From contig CAXBDQ010000012.1 in the NCBI GenBank assembly GCA_963974675.1, positions 17,658 to 81,657 of the forward strand: a stretch of 64,000 nucleotides of DNA, given 5' to 3'. Under the pieces are notes generated by a model. It had not been told where the DNA came from. It saw only the letters and a program-made list of their open reading frames with translations, and made no database searches. Below are positions 37,911 through 45,690 of the stretch, in pieces (position 1 is the first letter of the stretch; each line of letters opens with the position of its first letter). This stretch comes from Porticoccus sp963974675. Lineage in GTDB: Bacteria; Pseudomonadota; Gammaproteobacteria; Pseudomonadales; Porticoccaceae. The position numbers and the translations under genes were made by a program.

Positions 37911-38733
37911 TATTCTTTCAGATAAAATACAAATTGGATGGATTTCAGGCATGCCTCGCTCTGGAACGACCTGGCTAGCGCAAATTTTTGCTTCTTCTCC
38001 TGACGTTAGATTGAAGTATTGCCCCTTGTTTTCATATAAGTTTAAGAATGCTTTGGACGAATCTAGTACTTCTGAACAATGGATTAATTTATTAACGAAA
38101 GTGTATCAAACAAATTCAGAATTTCTAGATCAAGACCATCTTCGCAAGCATGGACTGGTTCCATTCTTTGAAGAGAAACATAAACATCCTCAGCATTTAA
38201 TTATTAAATCTAACCGCTTTCATAATTTAACACCTCATATTATGAAATCAAATGACCAAATTCGTTTTATACATATCGTGCGACACCCCTGTGCAACAAT
38301 TCATTCTTGGCTTACTAACACAAGCGAGTTTCCTTCACACGCGGATCCTATGAAAGAGTGGAGAATGGGGAAATGTAGAAAAATGGGCCCTGGTGAATAT
38401 TGGGGTTTTGATGATTGGAAGAAAGTTACTCTTGAGGCCCTAAGGCTTAGCAAGCAGTATCCTGATAGATATAAAATAATACGTTATGAGAATCTTGTAA
38501 AAAATACTGAGTCCCTGACTAGAGAACTCTTTGATTTTTTCCAATTACCATATGAAAACCAAAGTGATGAATTTATTAAACTATCGCATAGTAGACATGA
38601 CGATCATAAACATTCTGTATTCAAAGATCCTAACTTGAAGGACAAATGGGAAAAAATGCTGGATCCTACAATCATTTCGGCATGTTTGGACGAAATTAGA
38701 GGTACAGAATTGGAGTACTTTACAAAACAATAA
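37903..38733 (+). CDS. PAPS-dependent sulfotransferase
   Basis: A 276-residue sulfotransferase. The 5'-phosphosulfate loop is SGMPRSGTTWLAQIF (from residue 15) and the 3'-phosphate loop is FIHIVRHPCATIHSWL with Arg127 and Ser135, both complete. The C-terminal part contains YKIIRYENLVKNTESL, a family feature. In a glycan locus it probably sulfates a sugar of the polymer, giving a negatively charged surface polysaccharide as in some marine bacteria. PAPS synthesis genes are not in the window. It overlaps the methyltransferase gene by 8 bases. Confidence 0.9.
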   Translation: MSNILSDKIQIGWISGMPRSGTTWLAQIFASSPDVRLKYCPLFSYKFKNALDESSTSEQWINLLTKVYQTNSEFLDQDHLRKHGLVPFFEEKHKHPQHLIIKSNRFHNLTPHIMKSNDQIRFIHIVRHPCATIHSWLTNTSEFPSHADPMKEWRMGKCRKMGPGEYWGFDDWKKVTLEALRLSKQYPDRYKIIRYENLVKNTESLTRELFDFFQLPYENQSDEFIKLSHSRHDDHKHSVFKDPNLKDKWEKMLDPTIISACLDEIRGTELEYFTKQ

Positions 38734-38868
38734 ATATCGCCTTGTTAGAAAATTTTTTCCTAAAATCTACAATGTTTAGTTTATATAATAAAAAATCTGC
38801 AAGGGTCAGGTTTGTTATACAAAAGTTGAGCAGGCTGTGCTGGAGTGGTTTTATCTCATGGGAATTTT

Positions 38869-40092
38869 ATGAATGTAAAAGTAGCTATCAAAAAACAGGT
38901 TCGAGATTTGAGCTATTTCGGGGGCACAATGTTATTTACTGAACCAAAATCAACATCAAGCTTGGTTCAGCCAAATTTTGATAATTTCCTGCGTTACTCA
39001 AAAGAGTTCTTTGACAAAAGCCACTATACCAATAATGGACCGCTGGTTAAGTTACTTGAACAGCGCCTTGCTAGATTTCATGATTCAAATTTTTGCATTG
39101 CTTTCTGCAACGGATTTTGGGGTCTTGTGCTTGCAATGAGCTCACTTGCACTTACGGATAAGAGTGAAGTCATAATGCCCTCTCTAACCTACCGTCGAAT
39201 GGCGGATCTTGCAGCTTGGGCTAAATTAAAGCCGCGATTTTGTGAGGTGGACACAAACACCCTATCTGTAAATCGTCAAACAGCTAGCGAATGTATCAAT
39301 AGCGAGACAGCCTTGATTTTAGCTGTTCACCCTATTGTTAATTGCTGTGATATTGAGGGACTTGTTAGTCTTGGCCAAGAGTATGGTATACCTGTGCTTT
39401 TTGATTCGGTTGAGTCTGTTTATGAATCATCCCACAATGGAAAAGTTGGAGGGTTTGGCGATGCCGAATGCTTCTCAATGCATGCCAGTAAATTACTGAA
39501 TGGCTTTGAAGGTGGTTATGTTACGACTAACAATGAAGCATTGGCCCACAAGCTGGCATTATTGCGTAGCTTTGGTTTTCAAGGGCAGGACAACTGTGTG
39601 GTCTCAGGGGGAACTAATGCAAAGCTTAATGAGATACACGCAGCAATGGCTTTAGCAAACTTAGATGGATTAGATCAACAAGTTGTAGATAACAGGGTGC
39701 GTTATCGCTGTTATCAGACTGGGCTTTCAGAAATTCCTAGCATCAGGCTACTCGAATTTGATGAAGGCTTCAGTACGAGCTACAAAAATATTGTGGTCGA
39801 GTTGCTCGATGATTGGCCGTTGATGAGAGATGACACTGTAGATATCCTTAATGCTGAAAATATTCTTGCCCGTGCCTACTACTCTCCACCCTTACATAGC
39901 AAAAACATGCGCTATCCATATATCCCAGCCTCCCTTGAGGTAACGGATATCCTATCCCAGCGCTTTATGCTCCTCCCATGTGGCGATTTCGTAACGTGTA
40001 ATGATATTGATCAGATTGTGAAAATACTCAAATTTATCTGTTCTAATGGTTTTGTGATTGCACATCGCTTAGCTGAAAGTGAAGAAAAATAG
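38869..40092 (+). CDS. DegT/DnrJ/EryC1 family aminotransferase, first of a paralogous pair
   Basis: A 407-residue PLP enzyme (ATG at 38869; a GTG 24 bases upstream is possible). Lys208 (MHASKLLNGFEGG) should bind PLP and Asp179 (LFDSVES) contacts the ring nitrogen. The usual alanine/His after that Asp is changed (DSVESVYESS), so the substrate pocket differs from well-studied members. It shares YTNxGPLVxxLE, LNAENxxARxYxxPxxH and general layout with the next gene; the two are paralogues. Possibly works on a 4-keto sugar nucleotide such as the CapD-family product, or as a partner subunit. Confidence 0.87.
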   Translation: MNVKVAIKKQVRDLSYFGGTMLFTEPKSTSSLVQPNFDNFLRYSKEFFDKSHYTNNGPLVKLLEQRLARFHDSNFCIAFCNGFWGLVLAMSSLALTDKSEVIMPSLTYRRMADLAAWAKLKPRFCEVDTNTLSVNRQTASECINSETALILAVHPIVNCCDIEGLVSLGQEYGIPVLFDSVESVYESSHNGKVGGFGDAECFSMHASKLLNGFEGGYVTTNNEALAHKLALLRSFGFQGQDNCVVSGGTNAKLNEIHAAMALANLDGLDQQVVDNRVRYRCYQTGLSEIPSIRLLEFDEGFSTSYKNIVVELLDDWPLMRDDTVDILNAENILARAYYSPPLHSKNMRYPYIPASLEVTDILSQRFMLLPCGDFVTCNDIDQIVKILKFICSNGFVIAHRLAESEEK

Positions 40093-40093
40093 C

Positions 40094-41293
40094 ATGAAAA
40101 ATAATAAATTTGCATTGTCTGGCGGAGATGCCTTTTTCCCGCAAGCCCTTCCAGTTGGGCAGCTTTACTTTCCATCATGGGATCGTTACAAAGCTGCAAT
40201 GCGTGGGATTTTTGAACGGCGCTACTATACGAATCAGGGACCGCTTGTTCAACAGCTAGAGGGGAGACTTCAGGACTACCTTGGCGTTAAACATGCCATT
40301 TGTATCACAAATGCGACTATAGGCTTGATGATGGCGGCCGAAGCCTTAGAGCTTTCTGGAAAAGTGATAGTCCCTTCCTATACATTTATAGCATCACCGC
40401 AATCATTAAGCTGGGCCGGTATCGAGCCCGTTTTTTGTGATGTTGACCCAAGTACCCATCAGATAGCAATTGACAAATTAGACTCATTAATTGATCCGCA
40501 TGTTTCTGGAATTATGGGTGTCAATTTGTGGGGAGGGGCCTGCGATGTGTTGGCATTAGAAAATTATGCTAAATCAAAAAACTTGAAACTATATTTCGAT
40601 TCCGCCCATGCTTTTGGTTGTGTGGTTGATGAAAAAAAGATTGCTAATTTTGGCAGCATTGAGGTCTTTTCTTTTCATGCCACAAAGGTTTTAAGTGCCA
40701 CCGAAGGGGGCTGTATTTGCACTAATGATGATGTGCTTGCTTCTCGCTTGAGAAATATACGTAGTAGTTATGGAGCAGGAAAGATAGTTCCGGTTGTCAA
40801 AACCTCCAATGGTCGAATGTCAGAAGCTCAGGCAGCAATAGCCTTAATGAGCCTTGATGACTTCCCTGACAATCAAAAAAACAACGAAAATCTATTTCGT
40901 ACCTATATGGAAAGATTGAAACATATACCTGGAATTAAACTGGTAAAACCCGCTGGCGTTACATTCTCAAATTATCAATATGTTGTTTGCGAAATTCAAA
41001 AAACAACTTTTGGGTTGTCTCGGGATTCATTAGTCAAAGTTCTCAATGCAGAAAATGTAATGGCCAGGAGGTACTTTTATCCTGGTGCTCACCGCACTAC
41101 AGGATACAATGATAGTTTATCTTTATATGAATATAGTTTGCCAGTTACAGACTACCTTTGTGATGCATGTATACAGCTACCGATTGGTGCAATGGTTGAT
41201 ACTAATGCTGTAGCTTCGATTTGTAAAATCATTGAGAACAGCCACCGCAATGCAGATTACCTACAGTCTTTTTTAATCGAGAATAAAAAATGA
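40094..41293 (+). CDS. DegT/DnrJ/EryC1 family aminotransferase, second of a paralogous pair
   Basis: A 399-residue PLP enzyme (ATG at 40094, one base after the previous stop codon). Lys198 (FHATKVLSATEGG) and Asp169 (FDSAHAFG) are canonical, as are VPSYTFIASPQSLSWAGIEP and SEAQAAIALMSL. It resembles the VioA/WecE/RffA-like group that aminates C4 of keto sugars, but the exact substrate is not certain. It overlaps the WbqC-family gene by ATGA. The paired arrangement suggests two amination steps or a heteromeric enzyme. Confidence 0.9.
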   Translation: MKNNKFALSGGDAFFPQALPVGQLYFPSWDRYKAAMRGIFERRYYTNQGPLVQQLEGRLQDYLGVKHAICITNATIGLMMAAEALELSGKVIVPSYTFIASPQSLSWAGIEPVFCDVDPSTHQIAIDKLDSLIDPHVSGIMGVNLWGGACDVLALENYAKSKNLKLYFDSAHAFGCVVDEKKIANFGSIEVFSFHATKVLSATEGGCICTNDDVLASRLRNIRSSYGAGKIVPVVKTSNGRMSEAQAAIALMSLDDFPDNQKNNENLFRTYMERLKHIPGIKLVKPAGVTFSNYQYVVCEIQKTTFGLSRDSLVKVLNAENVMARRYFYPGAHRTTGYNDSLSLYEYSLPVTDYLCDACIQLPIGAMVDTNAVASICKIIENSHRNADYLQSFLIENKK

Positions 41294-42021
41294 GATTAGG
41301 CATCATGCAACCTTATTTTTTTCCATATTTAGGGCATTTCTCGCTAATCTCTTCTGTAGATAAATGGATTGTATTCGACGTTACGCAATATACACCAAAA
41401 ACATGGATGAATAGAAACCGTATTTTACATCCAAAAACAGGTTGGCAGTATGTGACAATCCCTCTTTCTAATTCTTCGATTTCAACTAAAACCTCAGAGG
41501 CAAGAGTATTCAATCTAACTGACGCGAAAAAATCAATCATCGGAAAACTTTCACACTATAAAAAAACGGCTCCATATTTCCACGAAGTTACCAAGCTGGT
41601 TCAGCAAGCTTTCGATAACTCTTTGGATGATAAACTTGTTAGCTTAAATGTTAGTGCTATGACTGAAGTTTGTAATTATTTGGGGATTACCTTTTCATAT
41701 CAGATATGCTCAGAGCTTGACCTTAACTATCCAGAAAATATTGGCCCCGGAGGCTGGGCACCCTATATCTGTGAAGCACTATGTGCGACTGAGTATATAA
41801 ACCCGTCTTCTGGAAAAAGTATTTTTGATATATCTGATTTCCAATCACGAGGCATACAACTTTATTTTTCTGAGTTTTCAGAATTCTCATATAATACATC
41901 CCCATATAATTTCGAACCCAATTTATCCATATTAGATGTAATGATGTGGAACTCACCAGAAGCTATTTTAGGTGGATTGAAACTGGGCACAAAGTTAGTC
42001 AAGGCCCTGCAAATTGAATAG
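41290..42021 (+). CDS. WbqC-family protein
   Basis: A 243-residue protein of the WbqC family, recognised by MRLGIMQPYFFPYLGHFSLI at the start, VDKWIVFDVTQYTPKTWMNRNRIL and the NSPEAILGGLKLG end. The biochemical role of the family is not established to my knowledge; members occur in O-antigen and capsule loci next to DegT aminotransferases and have been suggested to be acyl- or glycyl-type modifying enzymes. Tight coupling (ATGA) to the aminotransferase supports a role in modifying the amino group it makes. No signal peptide or membrane segment. Confidence 0.88.
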   Translation: MRLGIMQPYFFPYLGHFSLISSVDKWIVFDVTQYTPKTWMNRNRILHPKTGWQYVTIPLSNSSISTKTSEARVFNLTDAKKSIIGKLSHYKKTAPYFHEVTKLVQQAFDNSLDDKLVSLNVSAMTEVCNYLGITFSYQICSELDLNYPENIGPGGWAPYICEALCATEYINPSSGKSIFDISDFQSRGIQLYFSEFSEFSYNTSPYNFEPNLSILDVMMWNSPEAILGGLKLGTKLVKALQIE

Positions 42022-42044
42022 CCTATATCGTGAGGACATTGCAA

Positions 42045-43496
42045 GTGAAATTTAAGGGCCATAAGTCTATATGCTCTCTCAAAGAAAACATAATTCTATT
42101 AATAGATAAAGGTGACACGGATAAGGCACTACGATTAATACATGATTTTGTTGAATATATTTTAACTGAGCCTCTTTATGTCTCTCAGGTTTTTGGTTCT
42201 AAAACGCTAGATGCATTATGTCAGCGTATAGGTCAAATTAACCTAGAAAAAATCAAACCTGAAATTGATGAAATAAACCATCCTCAATTAGATAAGCAGG
42301 CATATGTTTATATTGTCACTAAACTACAAAATTCTGGCGGCCACACAAGGGTTATTGAGGACTTCATTAAATCTAGGCCACAAGATCGACATTTCATACT
42401 ATCGACAGGTTTGGCCGGAAAATCAGATTCTGACTATCTGCTTGAGAAATTAGACAAAAAAATTGACACCACCTTCGAGCAGGCGCCAAAAGGAAATTTT
42501 CAGAAACGATTAACATGGCTGCAAAAACGTCTACTTAAAATCCAGCCGAAAAGAGTGTATTTGTTTAATCATCACCAAGATAGTGTTGCCGTATCTGCCA
42601 TACAGCCCGAAATGAACATCAATACCAGCTTTTATCATCATGGTGATCACCATTTGTGTTTAGGTGTTTATCTGCGAAATATTGAACATATCGACCCACA
42701 CCCTATGGGTTATCACAATTGCCGGGGTCTACTTGGTATAAAAAATACTTACATTCCTTTAACCATCGATGATCAAGGAAAAAGACCTGCTGACAGGCAA
42801 TTTCTACAAAATGGAAAGCTCACCACCTGTACAGCAGCCAGATCTAATAAAATTGAACAGCCCTACTTTATAAGTTACGTTAAGGTGGTACCTAAAATTT
42901 TGAAGGCTACAGGCGGCAAACATGTCCATATTGGGAAGCTGTCGCTTTGGGCTCGATTAAAACTCTGTAGAGAGCTTAAGAATAATGCTATTCCTAACGA
43001 ACGATTTATATACATACCCTGGGTTCCAAGTGTGTGGGAAGCTTTACACAAATATCAAGTAGACTTATATATTGCATCCTTTCCATACGGAGGTGGACTT
43101 ACTTTGATTGAGGCCATGGGCGCAGGGGTTCCAGTAGCAGTGCATAAACATATTTTTTCTCGTATTTTAAGCGGTATTGATCTCGCATATCCTAAAGCTT
43201 TTAGCTGGAAGCACCCGAATGAACTGTTTAGCTATTGTGCTTCATTAACCTCGGAGCACCTTGAACAATTAGGGCAGCTAGCTCGTATTCAATATGAAAA
43301 ATATCATACCAATAGCAACCTATATGAGATGCTTAACAATAAGAACCATGGAACCACTATCCACAAAGATACGGAAAGTACATTTTCTGTAGAAAGAGAT
43401 GAATGGGCTATGTGGGTAGAAAGTCAATTAAACATTAAAACCATGCTCTCAAAAATAGTTTACCGCATACTTAGAAAAATAAGGTCCCGATTGTAA
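42045..43496 (+). CDS. Putative GT-B glycosyltransferase
   Basis: A protein of about 483 residues. The C-terminal half has the GT4/GT1-like pattern FPYGGGLTLIEAMGAGVPVAV, which includes the conserved acidic residue (Glu) of the nucleotide-diphosphate site. The middle contains YIVTKLQNSGGHTRVIEDFI, the usual N-domain glycine loop, and FYHHGDHHLCLG. The first 85 residues are helical and unassigned, and a basic amphipathic end (KIVYRILRKIRSRL) may bind the membrane. Start uncertain: GTG at 42045 has AGGA 8 bases upstream, while GTG at 42030 lies 15 bases earlier. Donor unknown. Confidence 0.8.
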   Translation: MKFKGHKSICSLKENIILLIDKGDTDKALRLIHDFVEYILTEPLYVSQVFGSKTLDALCQRIGQINLEKIKPEIDEINHPQLDKQAYVYIVTKLQNSGGHTRVIEDFIKSRPQDRHFILSTGLAGKSDSDYLLEKLDKKIDTTFEQAPKGNFQKRLTWLQKRLLKIQPKRVYLFNHHQDSVAVSAIQPEMNINTSFYHHGDHHLCLGVYLRNIEHIDPHPMGYHNCRGLLGIKNTYIPLTIDDQGKRPADRQFLQNGKLTTCTAARSNKIEQPYFISYVKVVPKILKATGGKHVHIGKLSLWARLKLCRELKNNAIPNERFIYIPWVPSVWEALHKYQVDLYIASFPYGGGLTLIEAMGAGVPVAVHKHIFSRILSGIDLAYPKAFSWKHPNELFSYCASLTSEHLEQLGQLARIQYEKYHTNSNLYEMLNNKNHGTTIHKDTESTFSVERDEWAMWVESQLNIKTMLSKIVYRILRKIRSRL

Positions 43497-43683
43497 ACTA
43501 AAATCTCTCTTATTTAGTTACTTGTAAGAACTATATTTAAACTAAGAACTCCACCCTCGAATAGTCAGATTTAAGCAGGTAAAATGAAAGATATATTGTC
43601 TTGTTAAACTATATATCTAGGATTCTCCTATCAACAGGGTACGTAATACCTATTTGTAAATTAAGGATATAAAAAGGTAACAA

Positions 43684-44580
43684 ATGTCCATGGGTATTAG
43701 TATTTCAATTATTATTGTTAATTACAATTCAGGGGAGTTTTTGCGCGACTGTATCAATTCTTTGTTTCCCTCTCCTATAGAAATGGAAGTCATTGTCGTT
43801 GACAATGCCTCTTCGGATGGAAGCCTTAATACCATCGATGCCATGCCCCAAGTAACTATTATTCCAAATGATAAAAACTTAGGTTTTTCTACCGGATGTA
43901 ATATCGGAATAAAAGCTTCAAGCGCAAATTATTTATTATTTTTGAACCCGGACTGTACTGTTTCACGCGATACGATTATGCAATTGTTGGACTATTTACA
44001 AGCCCATGATCAAGCTGGAATGGTCGGAGGGTTACTCGTATATCCCGATGGAACTGAGCAAGGTGGTGGACGTAGATCTATTCCAACCCCATGGAGAACC
44101 TTGGTGAGAGCATTGGGATTAACTCGATTTTCGAACCGTTGGCCAAACTTGTTCACAGATTTTCATTTGCACAAACAACCGTTACCCACTGAACCTGTTG
44201 AGGTGGAAGCTATTTCAGGGGCATGCATGCTAATAAAACGAAAGGCATTAGACGATGTAGGGCTTTGGGATGAAGGCTATTTTTTACATTGTGAAGATTT
44301 AGACTATTGCATGCGCTTTCGAAAAAACGGCTGGAAAATAATGTTTTTACCTCAAGCAAAAGTTGTGCACGAACACGGTGCTTGCAGCAAAAGTAGGCCC
44401 TTCTTTGTCGAATGGCACAAACACAAAGGAATGCTTCGGTTTTATCGGAAATTTTTCAGGCAGCAGTATCCACATGTACTTTGGTGCGGAGTTGTCTTTG
44501 GTGTTTGGTTTCGTTTTGTAGTGGTATCAAGCTACCATTTAGTCAAGCTAACTCTAGCGAAAACTGGGCTTACTAAATGA
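43684..44580 (+). CDS. GT2 family glycosyltransferase, WbbL/rhamnosyltransferase-like
   Basis: A 298-residue family 2 enzyme with ISIIIVNYNSGEFLRDCINS, VVDNASSDGS, NLGFSTGCNIGIKAS, FLNPDCTVS and the catalytic-region LHCEDLDYCMRFRKNGWKI. This set is typical of WbbL-type rhamnosyltransferases, which fits the dTDP-rhamnose genes here. The C-terminus has an amphipathic to hydrophobic segment (VLWCGVVFGVWFRFVVVSS) that should hold it at the inner membrane. A 187-base AT-rich gap precedes it, and its stop overlaps the epimerase start by ATGA. Confidence 0.88.
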   Translation: MSMGISISIIIVNYNSGEFLRDCINSLFPSPIEMEVIVVDNASSDGSLNTIDAMPQVTIIPNDKNLGFSTGCNIGIKASSANYLLFLNPDCTVSRDTIMQLLDYLQAHDQAGMVGGLLVYPDGTEQGGGRRSIPTPWRTLVRALGLTRFSNRWPNLFTDFHLHKQPLPTEPVEVEAISGACMLIKRKALDDVGLWDEGYFLHCEDLDYCMRFRKNGWKIMFLPQAKVVHEHGACSKSRPFFVEWHKHKGMLRFYRKFFRQQYPHVLWCGVVFGVWFRFVVVSSYHLVKLTLAKTGLTK

Positions 44581-45470
44581 CGGATCAACCTGTTGGAATC
44601 ATTGGTGCAACTAGTCTAGTAGGAGGCTTTACACTATCACTTCTAACTGAGAAGAATTATAAAATTAATGCCTACACCCGCCAGCCCTCTCTAGTTCAAA
44701 AAGGCCCAGTAAATTGGCACCAATTGGGTCTTCCAAAAGAGCCCCCCTTCATACCCAGCTCTTCGATACAACAAGAAGCTACCCCCCTGTGGATTTGTGT
44801 TGCGCCAATATGGGTAGCACCTCAATATTTTAATTTTTTAATACAAAAGGGTATTAAACGGATAGTCCTACTTTCTTCTACAAGCCTTTACACAAAAGCC
44901 GTTTCTAAAGATGCCGAAGAACAATCAACCGCACTCCGCCTGAAAGAATCGGAGGAATTGATAAAAACATGGGCAAAGGAAAATAATATTGAATGGGTCA
45001 TTTTACGTCCCACCCTAATATATGGCCTTGGTCGAGATAAAAATATCGCTGAAATAACACGCTTTATCAAAAAATTTGGCTTTTTCCCGTTATTTGGAAA
45101 AGCTCTTGGGTTACGACAACCAGTACATGCTGAAGATGTAGCGAATGCTTGTATTTCGGCTCTAGAATCACCCTCTGCGCTCAACCGCTCGTACAACATA
45201 TCTGGAGGAGAAACCATTACCTATCGTAAAATGGTTTCAAGGATCTTCGATGCACTAGGGAAACGCCCCTATTTCATTCCTATCCCGTTACCTTTGTTTA
45301 GATTAGCTGTTACATGTTTGAGGTTATTACCTCGATACGGACATTGGTCTACCTCTATGGCCGAGAGAATGAACCAGGACCTAGTTTTTGATCATACCGC
45401 AGCAACTGAGGAATTCTGCTATACAGCGAGAAAATTTTTCCCAGCAAGAAAAGATCTAGGCGAATTTTAA
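44577..45470 (+). CDS. Atypical NAD-dependent epimerase/dehydratase family protein
   Basis: A 297-residue extended-SDR-like protein with the glycine motif GIIGATSLVGGF (8-19), LLSSTSLY, ILRPTLIYGLGRDKN and SYNISGGETITYRKM. At the position of the catalytic YxxxK only the Lys (LRLKESEEL) remains and the Tyr is missing, as in YeeZ-like atypical SDRs. It may thus be a reductase or epimerase with altered chemistry, or non-catalytic. It is the last gene of the polysaccharide locus, 220 bases before uvrA. Confidence 0.82.
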   Translation: MTDQPVGIIGATSLVGGFTLSLLTEKNYKINAYTRQPSLVQKGPVNWHQLGLPKEPPFIPSSSIQQEATPLWICVAPIWVAPQYFNFLIQKGIKRIVLLSSTSLYTKAVSKDAEEQSTALRLKESEELIKTWAKENNIEWVILRPTLIYGLGRDKNIAEITRFIKKFGFFPLFGKALGLRQPVHAEDVANACISALESPSALNRSYNISGGETITYRKMVSRIFDALGKRPYFIPIPLPLFRLAVTCLRLLPRYGHWSTSMAERMNQDLVFDHTAATEEFCYTARKFFPARKDLGEF

Positions 45471-45690
45471 GTAAATGCATAAGCCTGCTAAGTAACAACT
45501 TCACACAGAACATAATACCCCTCTCTTTTGGCAAAATAAGAATCAGACTCCATTACTTCAATCTTTCGTCACGACGGCTCACTTACTAAATAATTAGACA
45601 GCGCTTACATGCAAAACTGGCCTTCTCCCCCTTGCTTTCTCCTCCCTACTTACCCATCATTGCCCGTTTGCTTTTGGAAAAATTCTCTCC

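Noticed and set aside
38742..38942. 66-residue plus-strand ORF between the sulfotransferase and first aminotransferase genes
   Set aside because: TTG start without a ribosome site and overlaps the aminotransferase start in another frame; could be remnant sequence but nothing supports a gene.
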